Shown in pieces: positions 1 to 11,634 of a stretch of 64,000 nucleotides of DNA. Origin of the DNA: Oryzias latipes (lineage: Eukaryota > Chordata > Actinopteri > Beloniformes > Adrianichthyidae). Made by a program: the position numbers and the translations under genes. The DNA lies in NCBI RefSeq assembly GCF_002234675.1, contig NC_019879.2, positions 868,278-932,277 of the forward strand, written 5' to 3'. Under the pieces are notes generated by a model. The model made no database searches. It was not told where the DNA came from and saw nothing but the letters and a program-made list of their open reading frames with translations. Positions within the stretch are counted from its first letter, which is position 1, and each line of letters opens with the position of its first letter.

Positions 1-491
1 TAAGAACTCCACTTTGATGTGTGACAATGATTTTTGGAATAATGCAATAATCTTTTCTGACGACTAGCAATAAGTAGGCTTTTCCATTTTGATACTTAGT
101 GTAGTGAGTCCCCTTCTGCAGACTTCCACGGCTCGTTTTTAGTAAAATCAGTCTTTGATGCTTGTTGTTGGATCTCCTTCCTACATGTCGGTGGACTCAT
201 CTCCTGCACCTCATCCTGAAGGCGTGGATGAAGGCTTTTCCTGTGGCCTCGGGGTCTCCGGTTGTCCCTCGATCTTTGAGCGTGAAGGTTGAGGAGGGTT
301 TCATTAGACTTCATTCATGTGGGGATAAGGGTCGAGTGCCATTATTTATCACAAATCTAAGCCTGCAAAAAGTGTTTTCCACTCAACCCCTACCATCCCA
401 GCCAGCAAGGCCATGTTGTTTAAAAGTGAAAATCTGGACCCCCAATGGGTTTGTGCGCAGTTTCTGTGGTGACCCGTGACAACGTAGCTAA
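1..491. other. Leading stretch without recognised gene
   Basis: Short open frames occur on both strands, but none has a recognisable domain, good splice borders or family match. No repeat border was seen before the element that starts at 492. Confidence 0.4.
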
Positions 492-1117
492 AGGCCCGTA
501 AACACCGGGACGAATATTCGCCAGGCGTTATTCGCCAGCATTTTTCGCCACGTCTTTTGTGTTCACACCCAGGCGATTTTCGCTGACGATGAGCCGAGCG
601 AACATGCAATTTCCTTCCCTGACATTAGATGGCGCTTAATGTAAACAGAAATACTCCTGTACACAAGGTGGCGCTGCGCAACTTAAGGCTTCTTAAAGTC
701 GCTTTTCACTCAGAAGAAGAGAGCAAGTATTTACGCGCTTGTCAGAATCAAACAAAGAAAACATGAATATTTCAAGCATCAGTAGCTCCAACTGGTACTT
801 GGTAAGGGGATATTTTAGAGTGTCCGTCATTATTTCTTCATGGCAGTGTAGACGCTACTTGGCGTCTATCTTCTTCGCTGGTATGTGCGCTCAGAAAGGC
901 AGTTTTGTGTTTGAGCGCCCCCAAGTTGTGTTTTACTGTAACTTCAGAAGCTCCAGACACGTGTGCAAAAGCGCCATTCTCATTGGTCGAATAGATTTGG
1001 CGCTTGCCGTTTTTTCGGCTCGGTGTGCACACTCACATTGGTGCCCTTTGTTTAGTCACGAGGCGTTAAACGTCGGCGAAAATCACCGGCGAAATTCGTC
1101 CCGGTGTGAACAGGCCT
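492..1117. mobile_element. PIF/Harbinger-like MITE, copy 1
   Basis: The ends are inverted repeats beginning AGGCC and continuing into ACCGGGACGAAT. They are flanked on both sides by TAA (489-491 and 1118-1120), a 3-bp target duplication typical of PIF/Harbinger elements. A second copy, reversed, lies at 59695-60348. The 626-bp interior shares many blocks with that copy, such as the GTAGACGCTACTTGGCGTCT region near 849. No transposase is encoded, and the open frames inside are by-products. The superfamily call is inferred from the 3-bp duplication alone. Confidence 0.75.
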
Positions 1118-1392
1118 TAAGTCCGCCACCCAGGGGCCGGCAGAGCTAGCTACGCTGTCAACCCCAGAGAAGATCAGAATACCTGTGTCCCTGTTCACTT
1201 TAGGTGTTATTTTCATTCAAAAATATTTTAAAGTTTAACAAAAAGCAAACAGAGGCCAAACTTTGGCTCAGCAGCTGTCCTCTTGCTGTATCTGCCTCAA
1301 GCTCCAAAATAGGATTCTGAAACATACTGTATATTTCTTTTTTTTTTTACATTGGTGACTTTGTAAACCTGTTTTATCATCTTCTGTTTTAG

Positions 1393-1554
1393 AGATCTGA
1401 GAAAAAAGAAAAAGTGTGGAGAAAAAGGTCAGACTGGCAGCAGGGAAGACGCTGTGAGAGCCGGAACTGTTACAGATACGACTTTGGCATCTCTGATGAT
1501 GATTCAGAAATTATCCAGAGAAACGTCTTTGTAAAAACCAGAGTGATGTTATGA
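1393..1554 (+). CDS. Candidate coding exon of an unidentified upstream gene
   Basis: A pyrimidine-rich tract and TTTTAG acceptor end at 1392. From 1393 the phase-0 frame is open for 53 codons to TGA at 1552-1554. The peptide starts basic (RSEKKEKVWRKR), then becomes tyrosine-rich and acidic (YDFGISDDDSE). A GTAAAA donor lies at 1531, so the true exon could instead be internal and end at 1530. An ATTAAA at 1968-1973 could serve as a polyadenylation signal if it is terminal. I do not recognise the protein. Composition and splice site suggest coding, but chance is possible. Confidence 0.35.
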   Translation, partial: RSEKKEKVWRKRSDWQQGRRCESRNCYRYDFGISDDDSEIIQRNVFVKTRVML

Positions 1555-2694
1555 AAAGTGAAAGGTGTAAGACCACAGGTCCGTCGCTTTCTGCATCAGA
1601 TGCAAGGTTCCATGACTGCATCCCTTAAACCTGTTTTCCTCCAGCCTGAGCTGGGGTGTAAAAGCTTCACAAATCACCATGAACTCCTGCTGCAACCAAA
1701 TTCTGTAATCAACCTGCAGCACAGACGAGCCTTTAATCCCACTGAACACGTCTTTAATTCTCATGTGCAGACGTCCAAATCTGAGTGCAAACAGATGTTG
1801 ATCTGCTATAAAACCACAGCTGATCAGGAGCACTTTGGATCCCAGAGGCACTTTATCAAATCAGTCATGTCAACCACAACACTTCCTGTTCCTTCATAGA
1901 ACGCTGCAGCCCTCTGACAGGAAGCCAACTGATTAAGCGGCTTACGCCACTTTCCATTTATATCACTATTAAAGATTCTTGTCTTTAACACAGTTTCATT
2001 GTTTATTCTGCATTGACGTCATGCTTCATTTTCTTTAGTGCCCATTTATGCCATTTGAGTGCCAGAGTGGCCAAAACGATGCTTGTAATTAGTCTGTCAA
2101 CCAAACTGGCCAATGACATTCTGCCGATCCTGTTGTCGGTGAAGCCTCCGGTGTGACCAGAGAGGCCTGGTGAACGTAGGAAGATGGCTTTAAAGTTCAG
2201 GAACTGGTTGTTATTTATTCACAGCTCACACACTCCCTCCCTTCACACTGAGCTCCTGCTGTTTTATGGGCTCCAGTTCATTGGCTGGCCACGCCCAGGA
2301 AGGAAGCCACTTTAAACAAACAAAAGATAGAAATGTCCTGTAAACCATACAGTTAAAGTCCTGCAAATAAAGACAAACATAAATAAACAAACAACACAAA
2401 TCATTACTACAAAAGGTTTACAAAGAAATCCAATTCCTTTCCACTTCCTGTGCCTAACACTTAAACAGGAAGTGGAGGCCTTGGCCACCATTTTGGTCTT
2501 TGGGCACCAGGAAGAGAAGGTGAGAAACATGAGAAAATCTGTAAACACGTCTAAACATTTGGTGGTTGCGTTTTTCTAACATGATGCGTCTAAAAGTGAT
2601 GAGCGATGACAGACAGGTGACAGGTAGATACAACTACTTTCTCCCATTCTCAACTCTGTGGATTCTGTTGTCCAGCGCGTCACCTGCTCTCAGG
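1555..2694. other. Intergenic or 3' UTR stretch
   Basis: No gene is recognised. ATTAAA occurs at 1968-1973. The open frames on either strand are short and featureless. Confidence 0.3.
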
Positions 2695-2976
2695 TAGTGA
2701 TGGGACGATGATACCTCAAGGTGTGTAGTGACACACTAAACAAACTGTGTCGGCACTGTGTTGATACTGTGTTGGTCACCCAATAGTGACCCCTGCAGTA
2801 GTTATAAAATCATTGCAGGTAAATACATTCCTTGTTGGTGTAAACGCTAAAACTGAGTTGGTATGTAAAATGAAGCAAATTAGAGTAAAAATTCAGTTAC
2901 GATTTTTTTAACTTATGTGCACATTTGTCATCTTAACTGTTAAATCATATGAAATAAAAGACAAAAAGTGATAAGT
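2695..2976. mobile_element. Terminal region of a hAT element
   Basis: TAGTGATGGGACGAT at 2695 resembles the terminal inverted repeat seen on many hAT elements. It lies next to reverse-strand hAT transposase remnants, in the position expected for the 3' end of that element. The matching opposite terminus was not found. Confidence 0.45.
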
Positions 2977-3860
2977 TCATGAATTTCTATTGAGAAACAA
3001 AAGTTTTTGGAGTTTTTGGAGTCCAAGGCCATTTCTCCTCTTACACACCAGCCTTGGAAAATACTCTTTCGCTTGGTACAGACGATGATGGTGAGCAGAG
3101 AGTTTTAAGTGCAAGTTGATGAAGATGTGGGTATATTTCCTGGTTCCATTTCCAATATTGCAAAGGATCTTGGTTTCTGGGTGTGTTTGTTTCTGCCAGG
3201 TAGCGTTGGAGTTCAATAATGGAGTCAGCTGTAGCGTTCCTCGTCTTCTGGGTCTCTGCAACCTCCATATCTAATGTTTTCCAGAGATTGTGGCCTAAAA
3301 AAATAGTTAATCATTACTTTATTATCACATGTTATATCATATCACAAAGTGCCACAGAAAAGTATTTTCATAGCTGAACTGGGTTCTGACCCATGTGAAG
3401 AGCTAGGCTCTTCTTCTCTTGGCTCCTCATTTCCTCTGCACATTCTGACTGCAGTCTCTTCACCGCTTCACTTGCCTTTTGCTGACTAACAAATCCATTC
3501 TTTTTAAATCTGGGATCTAACAGAGTTGCCAGAGACATCACACTGAGAGATTCCAGGTTTTCAGCCAGTTGCTGAGCAGCTGTTTTTGTCACTGTTGTGG
3601 CCTGACGCTGAAGCTCAATGTGGAGCATTCTCATCATGGGAATGACCTTTGACCCAGAGACCCTTTTTTCCTCTTGTAGCTTGGTCAAAAGGAGCAAGAA
3701 CCCTGAGCATCTCTTCAATGATCTGACATTCTTCTGGAGTCAGTGGAGTGACGTCAGGTTCTAATGAGGCCAGTGACACCCAGACTGCCTCCTTCTGCTC
3801 AGTCATTCTTTCAAACATTTGGTAGGTTCTGTTCCATCGTGTTGGCACCTCGTTTATTCA
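2977..3860 (-). pseudogene. Decayed hAT-family transposase (C-terminal half)
   Basis: Read on the minus strand, successive frame-shifted pieces follow the order of a hAT transposase. VPTRWNRTYQMFERM near 3855-3810 is the conserved 'TRWNSTY' region. A piece with LATLLDPRFKK lies near 3540-3490. The C-terminal dimerisation region around 3268-3041 includes YWKWNQEIYPHLHQLALK and PSSSVPSERVFSKAG. Frameshifts separate the pieces, so it is inactive. The upstream half, with the BED finger and catalytic core, is missing where the LINE fragment at 3890-4400 begins. Confidence 0.8.
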
Positions 3861-3889
3861 TTTATGGCCCGGTGTTCCCAGCTGTTGCT

Positions 3890-4400
3890 GTGTCTGAGTG
3901 AGCTTCTCTTTACCCCACCATGTTGTCTTATGTAACTGGGCGTGTTCTTGGTGTCCAGATGTTGCCGGGTGGAGTGAAGTGCCAGTGCCACTGCGTCTTC
4001 TGCTGATCTGTTGGGGCGGTAGGCGAACTGCTGGGGGTCTACTGACTCGTCAATCAGGGAGTGGATGTTGGACAGAACCAGCTTTTCCAGGCATTTCATT
4101 GCTGCAGGAGTGAGAGCCACAGGTCTCAGGTCGTTCATTGTTGTGACGTGTGTTTTCTTCGGGACCGGCAGGATCACTGAGGACTTGTGGATTCGGGGAA
4201 CCATTTCCTGCGATAGCGAGGGGTTGAAGATGTCTGTGTACACCTCTGCCAGCTGCTCCGCGCAGGCTTTCAGAACCCTTGGTGAAACGTGGTCCGGTCC
4301 CGTCGCCTTTTGCAGGTTCACCTGCTTCAGGGCCCTGAGGACCTGTGAGTGAGACACCTGCAGTGCAGCCTCTGTTGGACTGCCGATGCCTCATGTGCGT
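3890..4400 (-). pseudogene. LINE reverse transcriptase fragment (L2/CR1-like)
   Basis: A minus-strand open frame encodes the N-terminal fingers/palm part of a non-LTR reverse transcriptase. Marks include ATGPDHVSPRVLKACAEQL, VILPVPKK, NDLRPVALTPAAMKCLEKLV and QQFAYRPNRSAEDAVALAL. It lacks the catalytic YADD block, so it is 5'- and 3'-truncated. It sits directly against the hAT remnant. Assignment to the L2/CR1 group rests on resemblance to the common fish sequence and is less sure than its LINE nature. Confidence 0.8.
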
Positions 4401-4639
4401 CATTTTTGTAGTTTTGTAAAAGCAAGATTTCTAAGTTACACCTGAAGTTCTGTTTTCTTTTTTCTCCAATGTTGTAAAGAAAAAGAGAAGAGAAAAGGGC
4501 CAATCAGAGAACCTTATTAAGACTTTGTGAGAGTTTTGCTCAATAGTCCTGCTAGATCTTTTTCTGTTCCACAGAGTTCTTCTGCCCTCTGCTGGGCGAA
4601 GCAACACATGGAGACAACAATAAATTCAACTAAGATAAC

Positions 4640-4715
4640 CTGCTTTGAAGTGGCCGGGATAGGCTCCAGCAGCCCTGAAAGGGACAAACCGGCTTAGAAA
4701 ATGAATGAATATAAC
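4640..4715 (+). repeat. LINE/SINE 3'-tail fragment
   Basis: GGATAGGCTCCAGCAGCC followed by GAAAGGGACAAACCGG and a GAATGAAT tail is the familiar end of fish L2-type LINEs and the SINEs that share it. Confidence 0.5.
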
Positions 4716-4739
4716 CTGCACCCCAGTCTTGGATGAGAG

Positions 4740-6640
4740 GAGGTAGATGGATGGATTCATCCCTGAAAGGGAAACTTGGGTGTCCTATTCCAGCCACTGG
4801 GTCCATTCATTCATCATAAATGACATCAGGTCATCTTCCATTGTCTATAAGATTATAATTAAGTAAATATTTCCAAAGCCAAAACAAGAGGCTCCCCTCA
4901 AACAAACATGATAAACAGCATGCACACAAGTCAAAAATAAATCTTAAATATCTTCCTGTTAAAGAATATATTAAGATTTCTGGGTTGCCATAGCAGCAAT
5001 TTGTTTCTTCTTGTGGAATTGTATCGTAAAATAAAGTTTTGATCCAAAATAGAACAAGGATTTTTGGTGGTGGCCAAATTAATTTTTACACTCTAAAAAA
5101 TGATATGCATTTACTAAACAGAGTTAAGGCAACCTGTTGCACACAATTGAGTTGGCTACATATAAACTAAATAATACACTTACAAGAACAGTACATTAAT
5201 GTAACTAGGATAATTAAATGCAAATTAATATGCTGAATTACCTCAAATTCCTTTTGAACTAACAGTTACGTTGATTTAAATAGAAAAATTCTATTAAATC
5301 TACTCAACCAAAACAAGATCTATTGAATCTATTGGATTAGGTTGTTTAACTGGACTGGGATTTACTATACTTAGGTTTAAAAAGAAAACAGAGCACATGT
5401 TTCTTAAAAACTTGACTTTATTCAAACTTTCAGGTAACCTTATTAAGGACACATTATTTGAGAGGCATCTGGAATATTTCAGCCACGTGACTTTAGAAAA
5501 ACGTTAAGGAATGAGAGCAAAAGACAGATATGTTTAAAATAAATTAATGTTTTATAAGATGCACTAACCTTAAAAATAAACATTAAATGTAACAAAATAA
5601 TGAAGGAACCAACTCCCTTTATCTGTTTCAATTCCTTAAAAATTAGGTTTTTATTAATTAATAAATATTTTTTTTAATTAATAAATATTTTTTATTTAAA
5701 GTAAAACTAGTTTTAAAACAGTATCAAGCATAGTCACAGAAACATTTTTAATGCTCACCAGATAAACAAATGAGACTTTCTAAGGTTGTTGAGGAGCTCC
5801 CAACCCTTTAAACTGCAGATCACCGGGGGGGTCGTGTTCAAATGTGTTGGAAGCTGTGGACTAAGGGTTACTCATCTGGTCAGATGTCAGAGCTGCATTT
5901 GTCACAGTGACCCTCAAGAGATTATTTTATTTTTGACATTTGAAAAGCTAAAAGAAAACATAGATGCATGGGAGAAAGTCAAAGAAAATAGTTTCAAACT
6001 ACTTGAATGAACAAACCAAACCCAAATTTGCAGGCTATAAATGAGACTTAAACAAAGAGAAGTCTATGAATTCTGATGCTGTATGGAGAGCAGTAAGGAG
6101 ATGGTACAGCCCTCATCAGTGTAGACCCTTAACTGGTTAACCTGACATCAACCTACAGTAACTTCAAACTGAGACTGTCACCTTGATAAAAGAGAAAATA
6201 GAGTTTTACAGGTGCTGTGCCTGTCTCTGAAGAGCTTTCTTCATTTAAATGGTCAGAGATGCCGACTCTCAGCTGACCTAAAAGAACTGCATTGGTTTGA
6301 AGAATGTGTACGAATGATAAGAGCAGAAATTCTGGAGACAAGAAGGTGAAGCAAAAGGAGGTGTTTTTATGGTGAGGGTCCTAGTCAAGCAGATCGAAGA
6401 GTTAAGCAGATCCGGTGCTGGAGCTGGAAACCATATAAAGACAAGGCATGCAGCTGTGTGCGAGCACACACTCACACACACAAACAGAAACTGCGGGCCC
6501 AACCCAACAAGGACATGTTGGAGGAATCCACAGCCAGAGCTGCTCTACGCTACAGCAGCTTCTGTCGGCAGAATCCGAAGTCGTGGTACCTGACAGTACT
6601 TCACAGTAGCTAGAAATACAGAGACTGCTTTTGAAGGTGC
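4740..6640. other. AT-rich stretch without recognised gene
   Basis: AT-rich DNA with a short direct duplication of ATTAATAAATATTTTTT near 5655-5695. The open frames at 5786-6010 and 6369-6593 have no recognisable content. No element borders could be fixed. Confidence 0.35.
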
Positions 6641-6679
6641 TGTACATGGTTTCAACTGTAAATGTGGCTCTCTCTCTGA

Positions 6680-7160
6680 TATCTTCTTTCTCTTTCGGCT
6701 TTTCCCATCAGGGGTCGCCACAGCGAATCATCCTTTTCCACCTCACTCTATCATGAACATCTTCTACCCTAACGTTAGCCAACTTCATGTCCTCTGTTAA
6801 GACATCCATATATCTCCTCTTTGGCCGTCCTCTTGCCCTCCGGCCAGGCAGCTCCATCTCCAACATCCTTCTACCAATATATCCACTATCCCTCCTCTGA
6901 ACATGTCCAAACCATCTCAGTCTGGCTTCTCTGACTTTGTCGCTAACACAGGCAACATGAGCCGTCCCTCTGATGTACTCGTTCCTTATCCTGTCTAACC
7001 TGGTCACTCCTAAGGAGAACCTCAACATCTTCATCTCTGCTACCTCCATCTCAGCCTCTTGTCTTTGTCTCACTGCTACCGTCTCTAACCCATAGAGCAG
7101 AGCTGGCTCTCTCTCTGATATCATCCACCTTAAATGCAAAACCATCGTGAGCATTAAATG
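6680..7160 (-). pseudogene. 3' end of an RTE-type LINE
   Basis: The minus frame carries the C-terminal segment common at the end of fish LINEs: LRWFGHVQRRDSGYIGRRML, GRRARGRPKRRYMDVL and RVRWKRMIRCGDP. The 3' end holds GGGGTCGCCACAGCGAATCA, which recurs in decayed form at about 60500. It is strongly 5'-truncated. RTE clade is my best guess. Confidence 0.7.
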
Positions 7161-7466
7161 GGTCCTGAATCAGCATTTAATTGCTTTGGAACCCGAAACT
7201 CTGGGAAAGACAGTCTGGGAAATTGACCAAAATATTCTAAAAAACCAAGCCAATCATTAGAATTTTACTAGTTTCTCAGGAAACCCAGAACACTGTGGAG
7301 ACCTTGGTTGTAACCAGTGGTGACTTGAGTTCCATATGTCTTTCTATCAACTGGAACCAGTCTGGCTGTTCTCCTCTGACCTCTGGCATCAGCGAGGCCA
7401 GTGGTCTCAAAAACTGCCAGAACTCTCCCTCTTTCTCTGTTTGTCTCTCTCTATCACTCTCTCTCT

Positions 7467-7486
7467 ACATATATATATATATATTT
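7467..7486. repeat. Short (TA)n microsatellite
   Basis: Alternating AT, preceded by a CT-rich tract. Confidence 0.8.
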
Positions 7487-7559
7487 CATATTCATAGATA
7501 AAACTCTGTTGGTAAAGTAAGGCTAGGCACCATTTGATGTAATGCTTTAGCAATGTACA

Positions 7560-7923
7560 TGTTACGGGGGTAATGGGAGGTACCCAGGCGCAGAGAGGAG
7601 AGGAGGCAGGAGGATGCAGGGAATGGAGGTTTAATAACAAAACTGGAAACTACAAAACAAAACCACTGCAACAGGCAAGCAAAACTCGAGACTCGAAAAA
7701 CTCTGAAAACAGGGGAGCGAGACAATTACAAACTATGGACCAGCACAGGAGGAAGGGAAAGACAGGACTTAAATACATACAAGGCAACAAGACACAGGTG
7801 GAAACACTCAGGACTGAATGGGTCAAGGTAAAGGTAAAACTCAAAACAACAACAAAACAGGAAATACTACAAAATAAAACAGGAAATCCAGCAACAAAAC
7901 ACAAATGAACTGAAACCGTTACA
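7560..7923 (-). mobile_element. Solo LTR with 5-bp target duplication
   Basis: This segment matches, in inverse orientation, the LTR at 11635-11991. Its ends read TGTTACGG...CCGTTACA, the usual TG...CA of an LTR. It is flanked by a perfect 5-bp duplication, GTACA, at 7555-7559 and 7924-7928. That combination marks a solo LTR left by recombination of a full element. Read on the minus strand, an AATAAA lies at 7639-7634. The open frames within it are by-products. Confidence 0.85.
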
Positions 7924-8024
7924 GTACAACTTAAAAAATGGAAGTTTAATTGCTGGGCAGAAATTGTTTACTATCATAAAAGGATATTGTCTTTAATCAG
8001 CCTAAAGTTTTATTTTTTACACAG

Positions 8025-8164
8025 ATCAAGAGTACCAAGAACTTGATCATTCTGAAGATCAGGTGGCAGAAGATGAGGTTAATGAAACCTCATCACCGGG
8101 AATGTACCTCCGCAAAAGAAGGAAGCAAACCAACAAGGCCATTAAGAAAAAGAGGTCATCTTAA
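8025..8164 (+). CDS. 3'-terminal coding exon of an unidentified gene
   Basis: A good acceptor (TTTTTTACACAG, ending 8024) opens a phase-1 frame running 46 codons to TAA at 8162-8164. The peptide is acidic then strongly basic: EYQELDHSEDQVAEDEVNE, later MYLRKRRKQTNKAIKKKRSS at the C-terminus. That basic tail looks like a nuclear or nucleolar targeting end. An AATAAA at 8295-8300 fits as the polyadenylation signal, and the sequence carries no sign of being a repeat. The upstream exons should lie to the left, but I could not pick them out with confidence. I do not recognise the gene. Confidence 0.6.
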
Positions 8165-8294
8165 AATGTATTGATCCATTAGCCTGATTAGGATCATTTT
8201 GTTCCGGTTTCTATGCACCATTTATAATTTACTCTTCAAAACTATTTACTTTCTTTAGCTGCAAATCAAGCAAGAGAAAATTTACAGAAGAGAA

Positions 8295-8300
8295 AATAAA
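8295..8300 (+). promoter_or_regulatory. Polyadenylation signal AATAAA
   Basis: It lies 131 bases after the stop codon of the exon at 8025-8164. Confidence 0.5.
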
Positions 8301-8319
8301 CATTTTTTTACTTGTATTT

Positions 8320-9400
8320 CCTTGGACACCAGAGGAGTGTGCTGCGATGGAGAACCAGGTTCTAGGAAAGCTCGACTGTGAACTCTGCATTACTGCAGAA
8401 CCCGCATCACCTAGAAATAGAGTTTGGAAAGCAGAAAAATATTATGTAAATAATCGCATTGCTTCAATGAAAAAAATGTATGTAAATTAACGACAGATTT
8501 GCTGAAGGAAAAAATTGGCATAAGGTTCAGTTTTAGTGTCTTTCATCTACTTTTGTTGTTTGTTTTTTATAAATCCAAGTACTTGAACAGAAAACAGAAG
8601 AACAGCTAAGGATGACCAAAAATCAAACATGCAGGATCAGACAATTTTTACCCTCATTCTAAAAACAATGTATTTTCAGAAAAGTCTTACTTTTATTTAA
8701 GACAAAAAGTTTCAAATTTCAAAAGCTCATTTTTATGTTGTTAATGTTGTGCAATATTTGGTATTGCTGTTGTATATATTTTTCACATTAGTAAAAAATG
8801 TTAAGTTAAATATATTGTTGCTGAAGACACCTTTTTGAAAGTATTTTTCCCTTTTGTAATTACGGCACTTTCTACAGAGTTTTTGCACCAAACTGGTCAA
8901 TTTTATAACAAAATATGAAAAAACAAGTCATATAATAAATCTTTTTAAAATGCACTTTAAAATCTAGGCACAATAAAATGTTTGATAAAAGTTTGTTTTT
9001 GCACTCATTCCAATTGCTTAAGTGAGGAAGATCTGTTTTTGACAGTTTGCCTTTACAGCTGGTCTAAAAGGAACAATAAATGTAATTAAGAAACAAAAAC
9101 AATGTTTTTCTGTCCCTATTAAGATACAAAAGCTTAAAATATTTGTGTATGCAGCAAGTGGACCTCACAACAACTGAATGTTAAAAATGAACCCCATAGG
9201 TAACGAAAAAGCGAACATAAAATTTAAACATTTCAATTCTTGAAAAATAAAATTGTTTTTATGTTTGGTATTTTTTTTAAGTGCTTCATGATTTTTTTTT
9301 CACTGCTGCAGTACCTTTGCAAATGTTGGACCCCACAACTTACTACAAAACTGTTGGGCCCCTTACAAGGGGAATGCAAGAATCTGTGTATGTGATTATA
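8320..9400. other. AT-rich intergenic stretch
   Basis: No long open frame, repeat border or RNA gene was recognised. Confidence 0.4.
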
Positions 9401-9405
9401 TATAA

Positions 9406-9408
<3 letters not shown>

Positions 9409-9449
<41 letters not shown>
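9409..9449. repeat. (TA)n microsatellite
   Basis: About 20 uninterrupted TA units. Confidence 0.95.
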
Positions 9450-9453
<4 letters not shown>

Positions 9454-9474
9454 AAAATTAATATACTGTGTGCT

Positions 9475-9745
9475 AGCTACTATCCAGGATGAAACATCCA
9501 AGATGCATGAATACATCAAGCTCAGGCCCCAACTGACAGTGTGCTCAGTGAAGGTCTCAGACAATGGAGAGCAGAGGATACAGTGCTGGAGGACAGATCC
9601 TCATGGGAGGACAAACCCCTGCATGGGATGTACTACCGGACCATAACTGAAGTGGCTGATATCAAGAAGTCCTACCAATGGCTAGAAAGGGCTGGCCTAC
9701 AGGACAGCAATGAAGCGCTCATCCTGGCAGCTCAGGATATATATA
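9475..9745 (+). pseudogene. LINE ORF fragment
   Basis: An open plus frame contains LHGMYYRTITEVADIKKSYQ and WLERAGLQDSNEAL, text that recurs near the C-terminus of non-LTR retrotransposon polyproteins in fish. It is a short internal piece with no catalytic motif, and its right end runs into a small (TA)n tract. The clade (R2/R4-like or other) cannot be decided. Confidence 0.6.
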
Positions 9746-11634
9746 TATTTGACATTTAGAATAATCATTTTAACATTTTCATTTTATGTTCCCTTTTAGT
9801 ATTTAAGACAGTGCTTCTGAATTGTTCTTTTCCCAGCCCCCCCAGGATAAAGAAAATGTTTCGCGCCCCCCTAACCCCCCACCCCCACTCTGCCCCCACA
9901 CGCTTGCGCGGTGACAATATATTAGGTTAGTATGTATAAAAATTGTGTAAGTATACCTAAAATTGTATCTTTTAACATTAAAAAAAGATAAAATAAATGT
10001 TAATCCACTTTCAACAAATATTAACTTTATTTTTGCAACAGAAACCCTGTTCTAGTGTAAAACAGAAAAGAAGCTTTAAGTGCCTGAAATAAAATAAAAA
10101 ATGTCAGTCCTTATTTAAACATTTTGACCAACTGAACCATTTGATGCTGAGAAAAATAATTCAATCAATAAATCATATTAAATGTAAATTGATCTGAAAC
10201 ATTAACAGCACCAATATATTTAACATTTTTAGTCTGAAGAAATAGGTAAACATTGCGCTGATTTTTTTCTAAATGATGGATAGTTTATTTCTGATCTCAT
10301 AAAGTGCAGCTGTTTTACTGCATTACCTGCTGTCTTTCTGTCAAATACTGACTCCAACTAAACCACAGGCAGACAAAGATACATTTATGGAAAAATAAAG
10401 ACACATTAAAATGTCTACAAAAGTTCATAAAGAATGACATTATTAGCATGAGCTGAGGAATCTAAAGGCACGCGGTGATCCTGGTGTTGGGCAACAGGCA
10501 GTGCTCCGCGTGCCCCGTTTCACCTGGCAGTCTGAGCCCACACCACCCCTCCCCCTTTTATGGAGTTAATTCTGTCTCAATAATCAGAAATGCACACATT
10601 AATTAATCTGTTCATGTTTTCACTGAATTTTACTCGGCAATAAAGGGTGATTGTTTGCACTTTGTTCTATGACCATCTATGGTTTTGTAGTATTTAACCA
10701 GTTATAAAACCCAGAGAGATGAAGATCTTTTTTTGCAAGGGTGACCTGGCCAAGAGGTTAGCAGCAGAAATATGGTTACAATACAAAATCAATGACTTCA
10801 GAGTTATTACAAAATTAAAACTAAGGTCCAGCAAAGTGACTTTGGGCTGAGCAGGGGAGGTGTATTGGGTATCTGTGATTGACAGTGAGATGAGCTTGAG
10901 ATAATGTAGTCCCACTGCGTGGTACGGAGCAAAGTGATGCCAGCTTCTCCACAGAACCTTCTGTGGAAGTTGAAGATTTTTCTCCTCCACCATAGGGACA
11001 GAAGGGAACCGTGTCTGAGTGTTGAAATGACACTAGCATCAAAGCTAAGAAGGATGACGTATTAGCAAACAATCGCGAGTGAAACATTCATTGTAAATCT
11101 CATGACCAGGACACAACTCTCTGGATTCAATGTCAACTGCATTCAACCACTGAAAAATTGTGCAAGCCAGTAATTTTTGACAACCGAAGACAATAAACCG
11201 ACAAGCCATGCTAAGGCTAACGCGCTAACGACCGACTGGTACAGAATTAAATATGGGCGGGGCTTTTGCCACCTGCAGGAAAGCGTAAAGAAAGTCTAAG
11301 GGGCCATTCGATTGGCTAAAAGCGAACCCGCCTGCTTTGCTGATGAGTTTGATTGACAGATTGATTATCCAATGGTGACATTAGTTGACCTGCTCCATCA
11401 GAGGAGTCTCAATTTTCATCGTAGAAAAATCTCACAAATGTGGGGAGATTCGCAAACGAGAACGGGATTTTGAATGCATATTCTGCAATTCGTATGATCT
11501 GTAAGTTCACATCACATGTGTACCTAAAAATCATGTTTGTGAAGCACCTATTGTGTATTTCTGATACATTTATTGTGAATGTCTGAAATGTTTTTGTGAA
11601 ACACAGTGTGCACATTTGTGAGAAACACTTAATG

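Noticed and set aside
10694..11087. Two overlapping minus-strand frames in the nested element
   Set aside because: No recognisable motif, overlapping each other in different frames, within transposon DNA.
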